DNA from: Acetispira formosa (nom. nud.)
Lineage (GTDB): Bacteria; Desulfobacterota; Desulfarculia; Adiutricales; Adiutricaceae
Direction of reading: 5' to 3'
Assembly (NCBI GenBank): GCA_023525915.1
Contig: CP026657.1
Location: 1,302,001-1,366,000, forward strand
DNA: 64,000 nt
Under the pieces are notes generated by a model that was not told the DNA's origin, ran no database searches, and saw only the letters and a program-made list of their open reading frames with translations. The translations under genes were made by a program, and so were the position numbers. The number at the start of each line of letters is the position of its first letter. Position 1 is the first letter of the stretch. Shown one piece after another: positions 36,023-44,048 of this stretch.

Positions 36023-36676
36023 TTAATAGCCGAATTCTTCGCCGATCAGAACCACATTGATGCGGCCCTCAGGCAGGGACCGGTCAATAGTGGTGAAATA
36101 GTTGCAAATACTGCTGGGCAGCTGGCAATCGTGGCAGCGGCCGGATTTAACGCAGGGATTGGGTTTATCAATGCGCTTGTTGTTCATGGGGCTGGCCGTG
36201 TTGCGGGCCCGCCGCCAGGCCTCTTCCGGGGTAGGGGCCAGCTTGTTCATGCCAATGGCCAGAACTACCTTGTTGGGGCCATAAATCATAGAGGCGACAC
36301 GGTTGCCGACGCCGTCGATATTATAGAGACGGCCGTCCGCGTCAACGGCGTTGGCACTGGCCAGCATGGCCTCAGCTGTGAAAGCGCGGCGGCGGTAGTT
36401 GTGGGCTTCCTCCGGGGTCAGTCCCTTGGTCTGGGTGGCGTGGTCGACCAGTTCGCGGCCGCTGGTGCGCAAATCAGCGTAAACGCCAAGCTGGTTCATG
36501 GTCTGGCTGCCCAGAAGGGCTATGACGCCCTCCGTGGGCAAAAGCCCCAGCACGGCTGTTTTGGCTTCTTCGGCCGTAGGCGTGTAAACAGCGTTAAATC
36601 CGCGCTTTTCCATTTTCTTGATCAGATCCTTGGCCTGGCATTCCAATTGCCAGGCTCTGATTTCCTTATCGTTCAT
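36023..36676 (-). CDS. LUD-domain (LutC/YkgG-like, DUF162) protein
   Basis: 217 aa from ATG 36676, with GGGAGG 5 bases upstream. The sequence has AVLGLLPTEGVIALLGSQTM, the LUD core region, RRRAFTAEAMLASANAVDAD and MIYGPNKVVLAIGMNKLAPT, then a cysteine cluster CVKSGRCHDCQLPSSICNYF near the C-terminus that could bind iron-sulfur or zinc. LUD proteins take part in lactate utilisation with LutA/LutB, but those are absent here, so the role is open. It lies 60 bases after the unknown gene upstream. Confidence 0.85.
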   Translation of the reverse strand: MNDKEIRAWQLECQAKDLIKKMEKRGFNAVYTPTAEEAKTAVLGLLPTEGVIALLGSQTMNQLGVYADLRTSGRELVDHATQTKGLTPEEAHNYRRRAFTAEAMLASANAVDADGRLYNIDGVGNRVASMIYGPNKVVLAIGMNKLAPTPEEAWRRARNTASPMNNKRIDKPNPCVKSGRCHDCQLPSSICNYFTTIDRSLPEGRINVVLIGEEFGY

Positions 36677-36736
36677 GATCGACCTCCCAATCGCATGTTC
36701 ATCCGCGGGCCGCCATGCGGCCGCGGACATCTTTTC

Positions 36737-37699
36737 TCAATCCGCGGCCGCGATCTCTTCCAGGGCCAGGGACATCAGTATAGGAAACATTATTTCGTGG
36801 TGCCCGATAAAGTAAAAACCCCGTCCGCCCTCCTGTGTCGGGCGGCCGACCACATTGACCGAAGGGCGGTAGTGGCGGATAAAATCCATATTGATAGTGG
36901 TGATCCGCTCCACCTTGTGGCCAAGGTTACGGGCCAGAGTCAGGGCTTTTAAAAACACTTCCGGCAGGATGACGGCCGAGCCGAGATTTATGAACACCCC
37001 GCCTTCCAGAGCGGCTGTAATCCGGCAGAAAGTACGAAAATCGTGCATAGTAGCCGCGCCCAGGCTGGAGCCATCGGCCTCCGGGTGAATGTTATAGACA
37101 TCGGTGCCAATGGCCGCGTGAATGGTCATGGGTTTGTTCAGACGAGCGGCGGCGGCCAGGATGCTCACCTCCAGGTGCGGAGGATTCAGGGCGGCAATGG
37201 CCTGGCCGAGCGCCTGGCCCAGCCCCATATTCTCCTCGGCCGCCTCTCTGGCCGCCCGGTTGATCAGTTCACCCGTCTGGCCGGTGACACCGAAAGCGCC
37301 GTCGCCAAGGGTGGCCCCAACATCCTCTGAAGTGGCCCCGACCAGGGCGGCCTCTGAATCGTGCACCATTACCGAACCGTTGGCGGCCACCGCATCGATA
37401 AGTCCGCGCTCCATCAGGTCGACCACAACTGGGCCCAGCCCCACTTTCACCACATGACCGCCCATGCCCAGCACCACCGGGCGGCCGTCGCGTTTGGCTT
37501 TGGCAATGGCCTGGGCGGCTTCACGCAGGTCGGCGGCGGCCAGTATGTTCGGCAGCCCCCCGACAAAATCGTGGAATGAGGCCCCGGCTTTCAGCTTTTT
37601 GCCGAAATCGCGGGTTTTGACTTTGGAGTGCCGTCCATCCAGATCAGTGGTGTGGACGGCTTTAAAGTCCAGTTCGGGAAAATTTTCCGAAAACTTCAT
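36737..37699 (-). CDS. Conserved protein of unknown function, 320 aa
   Basis: I do not recognise a named family. The sequence looks like a soluble alpha/beta enzyme: VVLGMGGHVVKVGLGPVVVD, LMERGLIDAVAANGSVMVHD, ATSEDVGATLGDGAFGVTGQ, TIHAAIGTDVYNIHPEADGS and GGVFINLGSAVILPEVFLKA. These glycine-rich loops and the repeated 'GLIDAVAANGS..HD' style recall the NAD-binding deoxyhypusine-synthase-like fold, but this is a guess from motif rhythm. It overlaps gmhA by 4 bases (ATGA) and precedes LUD, fmdB and hemC, so it is in an operon with heptose and tetrapyrrole genes. Confidence 0.8.
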   Translation of the reverse strand: MKFSENFPELDFKAVHTTDLDGRHSKVKTRDFGKKLKAGASFHDFVGGLPNILAAADLREAAQAIAKAKRDGRPVVLGMGGHVVKVGLGPVVVDLMERGLIDAVAANGSVMVHDSEAALVGATSEDVGATLGDGAFGVTGQTGELINRAAREAAEENMGLGQALGQAIAALNPPHLEVSILAAAARLNKPMTIHAAIGTDVYNIHPEADGSSLGAATMHDFRTFCRITAALEGGVFINLGSAVILPEVFLKALTLARNLGHKVERITTINMDFIRHYRPSVNVVGRPTQEGGRGFYFIGHHEIMFPILMSLALEEIAAAD

Positions 37700-38280
37700 G
37701 ATTTGTCCAACTCCCCAGGCGCGGAAAAAAGCAGGTGGTCCACCAGTTGGCAGAGGGTATGGCCATATAAAAGATGCAGTTCCTGCACTCGGGGCGTATC
37801 GGGTGTCGGAGCGGTGATGACCATGTCGACCTCCAGGCCTTCAGGCGCCTTATCACCGCACATAAAAAGGGTTTTGCCTCCAATTTCCCTGGCCGCCTGA
37901 AAGGCCTTCAGGACGTTTGGCGACCGTCCGCTGGTGGACAGGCCCCACAAAACGTCGCCCGCTTTCATCAGGGCTTTGACCTGACGGGCGAAAACTTCTT
38001 CAAACCCATAATCGTTACCGACAGCGGTGAGTATGGAGGTGTCGGTGGTCAGGGCCACCGAGGCCAGAGCCGGGCGTTCCATCAGGAAGCGGCCCACAAA
38101 TTCGGCTGAGAAATGCTGGGCCTGGGAGGCGCTGCCGCCATTGCCGCAGATGAAAATGGTGCCGCCTTCGGCCAGAGTTTTGGCCAGCACGCGGGCGGTG
38201 TCGGCCAGAGCCTGAGCCGAAGCCAGACTCATGGCTTTGGCGCTCTCATCAATAGCTTTTTGTGCCAGAGCAACGGGCAT
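37696..38280 (-). CDS. gmhA: Phosphoheptose isomerase
   Basis: 194 aa from ATG 38280, the family's usual length. The SIS domain has ICGNGGSASQAQHFSAEFVG, LTTDTSILTAVGNDYGFEEV, FARQVKALMKAGDVLWGLST, SGRSPNVLKAF and the C-terminal VQELHLLYGHTLCQLV with the metal/catalytic His and Glu. It isomerises sedoheptulose 7-phosphate for the LPS inner core. It heads the long minus-strand run ending in lptD. A small dyad ATAGT-CGA-ACTAT lies upstream at about 38323-38335. Confidence 0.95.
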   Translation of the reverse strand: MPVALAQKAIDESAKAMSLASAQALADTARVLAKTLAEGGTIFICGNGGSASQAQHFSAEFVGRFLMERPALASVALTTDTSILTAVGNDYGFEEVFARQVKALMKAGDVLWGLSTSGRSPNVLKAFQAAREIGGKTLFMCGDKAPEGLEVDMVITAPTPDTPRVQELHLLYGHTLCQLVDHLLFSAPGELDKS

Positions 38281-38351
38281 ATCTCGTATCTCCCTGAGGA
38301 CAAGTTTTATTATTATCAAAATAGTCGAACTATCCGGCCTTTAGCCTAAAT

Positions 38352-38757
38352 CTAGCCCCTCATTATTATACTTCCACGCTTTCGTGTCAATGGTGATATG
38401 GAAGCGGTGATGCAAATAGCAGAGAAAAAAGTATGGGCATATCGCTCATAACGCGTGGCAATTCCGCGCCAATCCTTGAGACGGCCGAATATGATTTCAA
38501 TTTTGTGTCGTTGCTTGTAGAGATTATTGCCATAATCGATTTGTTCTTTACGGTCTTTTTTGTGGTATGCATGGAGTTCTGCCCCTGCCCTGCAAAGCTG
38601 CCTGGAACCAATTGGAGTCATAGCCACGGTCAGTCAAACACTCTTTGCCCTCCGGCAGATCATCCATCAACGCGACGACGGATAAATTATGCGTCACTGA
38701 GCTGTCTTCTTTACATGCCCGCGCTATTGGGTTGCCGTTTGTATTCTTAATCATCAT
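38352..38757 (-). pseudogene. Degraded IS5-family transposase
   Basis: Two overlapping frames carry the middle and the end of one transposase. The first (38757-38548) has KNTNGNPIARACKE, LPEGKECLTDRGYDSNWF and RTPCIPQKRP. The second (38627-38352) has YHKKDRKEQIDYGNNLYKQR, HKIEIIFGRLKDWRGIATRY and ERYAHTFFSAI, the C-terminal DDE region with the last catalytic Glu. A frameshift near 38560-38620 separates them, and the N-terminal part is missing. No terminal inverted repeats are evident. This is the only insertion-sequence protein in the window. Confidence 0.85.
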
Positions 38758-39009
38758 ACTGCTACCGACAGGTTGAACCGTATTTTGCCAGACGGCGGAC
38801 GATAGAGCGCTAGGCGGAACGAAAACCGCAAGCTATGAGTAGATAAAATAACGCCAGTGACCAATTGCGGCCGCTGGCGTTTTATTGAGAGTCTGTACGT
38901 GAATAAGGGTGTCCTCTGGCTAGGCTCGAGTGTTTTTTAAGCTGAGGAATATAACAATATTTTGAGCATAAAAAAATGCAGGCAACAACGCAAGATATCG
39001 GGGCAGTAT

Positions 39010-39043
39010 AAAAAAGCCCACGATCAAATGCGATCACGGGCTG
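39010..39043 (-). terminator. Candidate terminator after the LOG gene
   Basis: On the minus strand AGCCCGTGATC (39042-39032) pairs with GATCGTGGGCT (39025-39015) apart from two positions, and TTTTTATA follows. It lies about 85 bases after the LOG stop. The other part of this gap (38758-39009) shows a second stem, AACGCCAG/CTGGCGTT, near 38850-38880. Confidence 0.6.
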
Positions 39044-39127
39044 CCGTTTATGGTGGGCTGTCATTTGTTGAGCAACTCAAATTCCATGCGGGACACTGTT
39101 TGGTTATACTTCTTTTCGTAGTTTGGT

Positions 39128-39709
39128 TCATCGCATCGCTGCGAAAGTGATAGCGTCGGCATCCCAATCCGGCATGTCGGCTATTGCCGGGAGTACGGCT
39201 TCCGGTTCGTCGACAAAACGCCATGCCTGCAAATTTCGGTCGCTCATAAAATTTTCGGCAACGCACTTCTCAAGCATTTCTTTCAGCGGTTGATAAAAAC
39301 CGTTGGTATTGAGTATGACAATCGGTTTGAAATACAAGCCCAGCCTTTTTAGTGTAATAGCCTCAAAAAGTTCTTCCAGGGTGCCTGTTCCACCGGGCAG
39401 GGCAACAAGCGCGTCGCTATTTGCAATCAATTTTGCTTTCCGCTCGTGCATGGATTCGGTATAAATGAAATCTTCCACGCCAGCGTGCGCCCACTCGACT
39501 TCCCGCATGAATTTGGGCATTATTCCCCGAACTTTTCCACCCTTCGCCAAGGCGACATCAGCCAATTTTCCCATCAGTCCCAGCGAACCACCCCCGAATA
39601 CAATCCCCCAGCCTTCCGCAACAAACAACTCGGCCATTCTAGCAGTTGCGTCAAAATAGACGGGGGCGATTTTCGCGCTTGAGGAACAGTAAACACAAAC
39701 CGTACGCAT
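39128..39709 (-). CDS. LOG-family protein (cytokinin riboside 5'-monophosphate phosphoribohydrolase-like)
   Basis: 193 aa from ATG 39709, with AAGGAG 7 bases upstream. The signature pair is ESMHERKAKLIANSDALVAL and PGGTGTLEELFEAITLKRLG (PGGxGTxxE), with GIVFGGGSLGLMGKLADVAL near the N-terminus. The family was once misnamed lysine decarboxylase; members hydrolyse nucleoside monophosphates to base and ribose 5-phosphate. Physiological role in bacteria is often unclear. It stands alone between the IS remnant and tRNA-Val. Confidence 0.93.
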   Translation of the reverse strand: MRTVCVYCSSSAKIAPVYFDATARMAELFVAEGWGIVFGGGSLGLMGKLADVALAKGGKVRGIMPKFMREVEWAHAGVEDFIYTESMHERKAKLIANSDALVALPGGTGTLEELFEAITLKRLGLYFKPIVILNTNGFYQPLKEMLEKCVAENFMSDRNLQAWRFVDEPEAVLPAIADMPDWDADAITFAAMR

Positions 39710-39809
39710 GCTGAACTCCTTGCGTATTGCCATTCACCGAAATAGTCGTACACTCAAGATTACCCCGGCATTATAAGATGTCAATGAGTGAGACTGGATA
39801 GTATGCGAC

Positions 39810-39853
39810 AAAAAAACCAGCAAGCCCCTGTTTTTAGGCGCTTGCGGGTTTTT
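39810..39853 (-). terminator. Terminator after tRNA-Val
   Basis: On the minus strand CCCGCAAGCGCC (39848-39837) pairs with GGGGCTTGCTGG (39828-39817) with two mismatches, followed by seven T. It lies 25-30 bases after the tRNA 3' end. Confidence 0.75.
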
Positions 39854-39877
39854 ATGAGAAGCTGTGGAATTTTAAAG

Positions 39878-39953
39878 TGGTGGGCGATGAGGGATTTGAA
39901 CCCCCGACTCCCAGCTTGTAAGGCTGATACTCTAGCCGCTGAGTTAATCGCCC
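39878..39953 (-). tRNA. tRNA-Val (anticodon TAC)
   Basis: 76 nt with the CCA end encoded. The acceptor stem is GGGCGAT with ATCGCCC. The anticodon arm is CAGC-CTTACAA-GCTG, anticodon TAC (template positions 39918-39920). The T-arm contains GGTTCAAATCC. It reads codon GTA and other Val codons. Confidence 0.95.
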
Positions 39954-39977
39954 GATTGTCTTAACGTGACGTTTGGT

Positions 39978-40007
39978 ACTATAACAAAATTAAAGGGCTG
40001 AAATCAA
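39978..40007 (-). promoter_or_regulatory. Promoter of tRNA-Val
   Basis: On the minus strand TTGATT (40007-40002), an 18-base spacer and TATAGT (39983-39978) lie about 25 bases before the mature 5' end. Confidence 0.55.
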
Positions 40008-40026
40008 CTGATTTCACCTGCCATCC

Positions 40027-40707
40027 TCATTTTTTTACAGCCACCAGCCACGACCAGTAATAGGGTTTGCCCACCACCAGCTCCATGGCTCCGTTGACCC
40101 GCCTGTCGGGTAGTTCAATGGACTCATAGCCATATTCTGCCAGAAAATCTTTAACTTCCGTGATATTCCATTGGTTCCAATAGGCTTTGAGATGGTTGTA
40201 ACCCTCATCCAGATAGCCGTCCGTTTCCCACCGCATTACGGTCTCCGGGCCGAAATTGTCACGAATGGCAATGACTCTGGCTCCGGTAGATACCAGCCGG
40301 TCCAATGGCTGGCGGAAGTCGGGGCAAAAGGTCAAAGTGTTCAACATGGCCGCCAGATCAAAGTTCTGATAGTGAATATCCTCAATACTGCCGCAGACCA
40401 GCCTCTCCGCCGGAAGCCCATATTGCGGCAGAATTGAACGTCCTATATCAATTAATGAGGGACTGTAATCCAGCCCATGATACTCCATTGCCAGTCCTCG
40501 CGATTTAAAGGAGTGCCACAGGTAACCGCTGCCGCATCCCGCATCCAGAAAACTCGGCGGCGACAGCGCCTGATTGATATGCGGAGCCAGAATCGCGGCG
40601 CACTGGGCGGCCGCGTCCATTTCGTCCAAGCCGTGCGCCCGACGGGCGTAGAGCTGGCGAACATTGGCGGAATGCTCCCAGATGTTGAATTGCGGGTCCG
40701 GTATCAT
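40027..40707 (-). CDS. Class I SAM-dependent methyltransferase
   Basis: 226 aa. SAM-binding motif I is PSFLDAGCGSGYLWHSFKSR, followed by MEYHGLDYSPSLIDIGRSIL (acidic ribose contact), LVCGSIEDIHYQNFDLAAML (motif II/III) and VIAIRDNFGPETVMRWETDG. The substrate cannot be told. It begins 4 bases after the ilvA stop (TGAAAAAATG), with GGTGA inside the ilvA end, so it is translationally coupled to ilvA. The pairing is unusual. Confidence 0.88.
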   Translation of the reverse strand: MIPDPQFNIWEHSANVRQLYARRAHGLDEMDAAAQCAAILAPHINQALSPPSFLDAGCGSGYLWHSFKSRGLAMEYHGLDYSPSLIDIGRSILPQYGLPAERLVCGSIEDIHYQNFDLAAMLNTLTFCPDFRQPLDRLVSTGARVIAIRDNFGPETVMRWETDGYLDEGYNHLKAYWNQWNITEVKDFLAEYGYESIELPDRRVNGAMELVVGKPYYWSWLVAVKK

Positions 40708-40711
40708 TTTT

Positions 40712-42232
40712 TCACCAGGCGCTCACGCCCAGGGCTTCCATGGTATCCATGGCCAGAGTGGTGAAGTGCGGTCCTTTTTTCTCCAGGTCGGCCAGAAATT
40801 TGGCTCTGTTCTCATCCGATTCAAAGGAGGCCACCACCATGGCCCGTCCCACCTGCTCACCTGTGTGGACATAGTTGAAATAAGAAATGGTGGCCAGAGG
40901 CGCCATTCGCTCCAGAAATTCCATCAGCGCCCCGGCCCGTTCCGGGAAATGGAGAATGGCTCCAAAGGGGCGTTTGAAGAGGTGCGGCTGGAAAGGGGCC
41001 ACCCGGAAGCTCAAGTCTTCGCGGTCGGATACGTCCTGAACATCATAGCCCTCGGCCGCCAGGAGGCTTTCCACTTTGGCCGCCTGACTGCGCGGGCCGT
41101 CAAAACCGAAAATGGGATAGGCAGTGTTGCGGTCATTCTGGCCGCACATCAGGTAACTGATGTTAAGACCCAGGGGAGCCACGGTCCTCAGAAGGGCCAG
41201 AATGGCTCCGGGGCGCTCATCAAGGCGAATTCGGTAATAGGGCTTGGATTCCTTGGCTCCGGCCGCCTGCCGGGAAATCTGGGCCAACTGGCGGAAATCC
41301 AGATTGGCCCCGGTGAGTATGATTCCGGCTTTGAGGCCGCGCAGCTTGTCGCCCATTTTGCGGGCCGCGGCCAGCCCCATGGCCCCGGACGGTTCCGACA
41401 GCACCCTGGCCACCTGCCAGAATTTCTGAATGGCTGAAGACACCTCACCCACAGTGACGGTCACCAGGTCATCGAGCTGATCGCGCAGAATTTCAAAAGG
41501 CAGCTGCCCGGCCCTCTTGACGGCCGTGCCGTCGCAGAAGACGTCCACATGGCTGAGGGTGACGGGTTTTCCGGCCTCAAAGGCCGCTTTCATGGAGGCC
41601 TGTCCGGCTTCTTCGACTCCGATTATTTTTACGTCCGGGTCATAGGTTTTGATGGCGGTGGCGACTCCGGCGGCCATGCCGCCGCCGCCGATCTGCACGA
41701 AAACCACATCCGGCCGGTAGGGTCCGACCATCAATTCATCGCCCAGAACGCCCTGTCCGGCCATGACCAGCGGGTCGTCGTAGGGAGGTACGTAGAGAGC
41801 GCCGCTGTCGCGGCAGAAATCGCCGGCGGCGGCCGAGGCCTGATCGAAGTTGTCGCCCACCTGATGTATTTCCACCCATGAGCCGCCCAGCCTGGCCGTG
41901 GATTCAACTTTCAGGCGCGGGGCGGATTTGGGCATGAACACATGGGCGGAGACGCCCAGGTTGGCGGCCGACAGGGCCACCCCCTGGGCGTGGTTGCCGG
42001 CCGAAGCCGCCGTAACGCCCAGGGCCTTGGCTTCCTTTTCCCTGGCTTTCATGAAGTTGTAGGCTCCGCGCCATTTATATGAATGAATGGGGGACAGATC
42101 CTCCCGTTTCAGCAGCATATCCCAGCCGCCGGGCATGGGATAGACTTCCAGGGGGGTAGCCCCTGAGACATGATAAATGCGCGTTCTGGCCTTCATTATC
42201 TGGCCGAACAATTCTTCCTTGCTGACGGACAT
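40712..42232 (-). CDS. ilvA: Threonine ammonia-lyase, biosynthetic
   Basis: 506 aa from ATG 42232 with AGGGGAAT upstream. The PLP lysine is in [16 protein letters not shown], with [39 protein letters not shown] (FVQIGGGGM) and [11 protein letters not shown]. Two ACT-like domains follow ([40 protein letters not shown]), the arrangement of the isoleucine-inhibited biosynthetic enzyme. It makes 2-oxobutyrate for the IlvBN/IlvC route encoded at 19-23 kb. A coupled methyltransferase follows. Confidence 0.96.
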   Translation of the reverse strand: MSVSKEELFGQIMKARTRIYHVSGATPLEVYPMPGGWDMLLKREDLSPIHSYKWRGAYNFMKAREKEAKALGVTAASAGNHAQGVALSAANLGVSAHVFMPKSAPRLKVESTARLGGSWVEIHQVGDNFDQASAAAGDFCRDSGALYVPPYDDPLVMAGQGVLGDELMVGPYRPDVVFVQIGGGGMAAGVATAIKTYDPDVKIIGVEEAGQASMKAAFEAGKPVTLSHVDVFCDGTAVKRAGQLPFEILRDQLDDLVTVTVGEVSSAIQKFWQVARVLSEPSGAMGLAAARKMGDKLRGLKAGIILTGANLDFRQLAQISRQAAGAKESKPYYRIRLDERPGAILALLRTVAPLGLNISYLMCGQNDRNTAYPIFGFDGPRSQAAKVESLLAAEGYDVQDVSDREDLSFRVAPFQPHLFKRPFGAILHFPERAGALMEFLERMAPLATISYFNYVHTGEQVGRAMVVASFESDENRAKFLADLEKKGPHFTTLAMDTMEALGVSAW

Positions 42233-42340
42233 ATTCCCCTGCCGTGATATGGTTAAAAAATAGGGACTTGTAAGGTACGCGAGTGACAGTTTCTCATAAA
42301 CATCCGGCTCGAAGCAAGAAAAAAGCGACTCTGAAGGCCG

Positions 42341-42698
42341 GCGGCCAGCAATTCTCAAAGTAAACTTTTCCCTTCAAAAAGTGCCGTGCAGCTACGCAAA
42401 AAGTGCGATTTTTGCTTCGCGAAGAACTGTTTCGCCGTCAAAACCAGTCGCTGGCGCTCCGTCACCCCTTGCGGGGCGACCTGCTATTTTAAAATTGCCA
42501 TCTACTTTGGGAGCGGCCAGCAATTCTCAAAGTAAACTTTTCCCTTCAAAAAGTGCCGTGCAGCTACGCAAAAAGTGCGATTTTTGCTTCGCGAAGAACT
42601 ATTTCGCCGTCAAAACCAGTCGCTGGCGCTCCGTCACCCCTTGCGGGGCGACCTGCTATTTTAAAATTGCCATCTACTTTGGGAATTGCTGGCCGGCG
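42341..42698 (-). repeat. Family A repeat, tandem pair of 172-bp units (copy 3)
   Basis: Two nearly identical 172-bp units (42341-42512, 42513-42684) each hold an inverted family A copy. The outer ends GGCCAGCAATTCTCAAAGTA and TACTTTGGGAATTGCTGGCC form an inverted repeat around the pair. The only clear difference between units is one base in GAACTGTTTCG versus GAACTATTTCG. Near-identity points to recent duplication. Confidence 0.9.
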
Positions 42699-42798
42699 TC
42701 CGTCATCATTGACTGACACGCGGATGGAGAAAAACCATAATCAGATCCGCCAAATGGCCTTTACAAAAACAATGAAATATCGGATAATATTTAAATAT

Positions 42799-42875
42799 GC
42801 CGGTGTTTGCCCGGCTTGAGGCCCAAAGGAAATGCATCCGAAGGGCTTTTTATGTGCCGGGCGCAATCGACCGGC
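42799..42875 (+). other. Candidate structured RNA leader upstream of an EamA gene
   Basis: Three nested pairings occur on one 77-nt segment: GCCGGT (42799-42804) with ACCGGC (42870-42875), GCCCGGC (42809-42815) with GCCGGGC (42856-42862), and GCCC (42821-42824) with GGGC (near 42843-42846). The internal sequence is AAAGGAAATGCATCCGAA. It lies about 110 bases before the EamA start at 42986. It does not fit a riboswitch class I can name, and it lacks the repeats found elsewhere. Confidence 0.4.
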
Positions 42876-42985
42876 GGAACTGGCTCCGGCTTATAACCGG
42901 GGCCTTATTTAATGGCCGGCCCCAATGGTGACAATCGTTGTCCGGGCCATTTTTTACCTTGGGGTATCCCTGCTCAGGTGACGCT

Positions 42986-43924
42986 TTGACTCTGACTTCG
43001 AACAAAACTTTTCAGGCCAACATCGCCCTGTCGCTGGCCGCGTTTTTTTGGGGCACGACCTTTATTTTCCAGCGGGAAGTGATGGCCCACCTGACTCCCC
43101 TGGCCTATGGGGGCTTAAGGTTCACCATCGGGGCTCTGTGCCTGTTGCCCATTGCCGTTCCCAGGGCCAGGAAACTTCTGGCCGCGGAAAGCAATCCACC
43201 CCAGATGGTGCGCTGGTGGATTATCGGCGGGCTGATTTCGGGCTGCTTTATCTTTGTGGGCGTCACCTTTCAGCAATATGGTCTTCTATGGACCACAGCC
43301 GGAAAAGCGGGCTTCATAACCAGCCTGTATGTGGTTCTGGTGCCGCTGCTGCTGAGGCTGGCCGGCCACAAGATCGTTTTGGGCGAGGGGCTGGGCGTGA
43401 TTCTGGCTGTGATCGGCCTCTATCTTCTGAGTTTTACCGGCCTGATGACCCTGGCCCCCGGCGATGGTCTGGTGTTGATAGGGGCCTTTATCTGGGCCGG
43501 TCATGTTATTGCCGTGGGCTGGCTTTCCCCCAAAATGGATTCCATTATTCTGGGCGCCGGGCAAGCCCTGGTCTGCGGCCTTCTGGGGCTGGCGGCCACA
43601 GTCATCAGCGGGCAATGGCCCGCCTGGTCCAGCGTTTCCAGCGCCTGGCTGGACATTCTCTGGGGCGGTGTTTTCTCGGTGGGGCTCGGCTTCACGTTAC
43701 AGGTGGTCGGTCAAAAGAACGCCAATCCAGCCTCGGCGGCCATTATCCTTCAGATGGAGGCCGTGGTGGCGGCTGTGGCCGGCTGGCTGATTCTTAATGA
43801 AATAATGAGCGACCGCATGCTTATAGGTGCGATTCTGATGTTTGCGGGCATGATGATCAGCCAACTGTGGCCGATCATGGCGGCCAAGCGCCAGAAGGTT
43901 GAAGACGAAAACCCGAATTTGTAA
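42986..43924 (+). CDS. EamA/DMT family permease
   Basis: 312 aa from TTG 42986, chosen for AGGTGA just upstream; an earlier TTG at 42938 is possible. About ten membrane helices in two EamA repeats: LAAFFWGTTFIFQREVMAHL, TPLAYGGLRFTIGALCLLP, TTAGKAGFITSLYVVLVPLL and, in the second half, AAIILQMEAVVAAVAGWLIL. The TAGKAGFITSLYVVLVP motif also occurs (SAGKVGFITTLYVSMVP) in the next gene, so the two are close paralogs or partners. Substrate unknown. Confidence 0.9.
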   Translation: MTLTSNKTFQANIALSLAAFFWGTTFIFQREVMAHLTPLAYGGLRFTIGALCLLPIAVPRARKLLAAESNPPQMVRWWIIGGLISGCFIFVGVTFQQYGLLWTTAGKAGFITSLYVVLVPLLLRLAGHKIVLGEGLGVILAVIGLYLLSFTGLMTLAPGDGLVLIGAFIWAGHVIAVGWLSPKMDSIILGAGQALVCGLLGLAATVISGQWPAWSSVSSAWLDILWGGVFSVGLGFTLQVVGQKNANPASAAIILQMEAVVAAVAGWLILNEIMSDRMLIGAILMFAGMMISQLWPIMAAKRQKVEDENPNL

Positions 43925-43945
43925 ACCGGCAATAAAATGGCCGCA

Positions 43946-44041
43946 GTCAAGGGGCTCCGCTCTTAATACGATGATGGCCGCCAAAATACCAACCGGGGAA
44001 ACCCTCACCTAGACCCGGTCCCGTGCGGACCACGCACACGG
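43946..44041 (-). repeat. Family B repeat, copy 6
   Basis: Inverted relative to the EamA genes. Core GGCGGCCATCATCGTATTAA is present on the minus strand, with the end module GTGTGCGTGGTCCGCACGGG next to the start of the second EamA gene. This copy lies between two same-strand genes, and its core, not its end module, faces the stop codon at 43924. Confidence 0.85.
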
Positions 44042-44048
44042 TGAAAAA

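Noticed and set aside
38340-38880. An intact IS5 element with terminal repeats
   Set aside because: The transposase is frameshifted and lacks its N-terminal part, and no matching inverted ends are visible.
7467-44041. Calling the family B repeats simple terminators
   Set aside because: They abut stop codons but have several modules and no consistent T-tract after a stem; one copy is not next to a stop at all.
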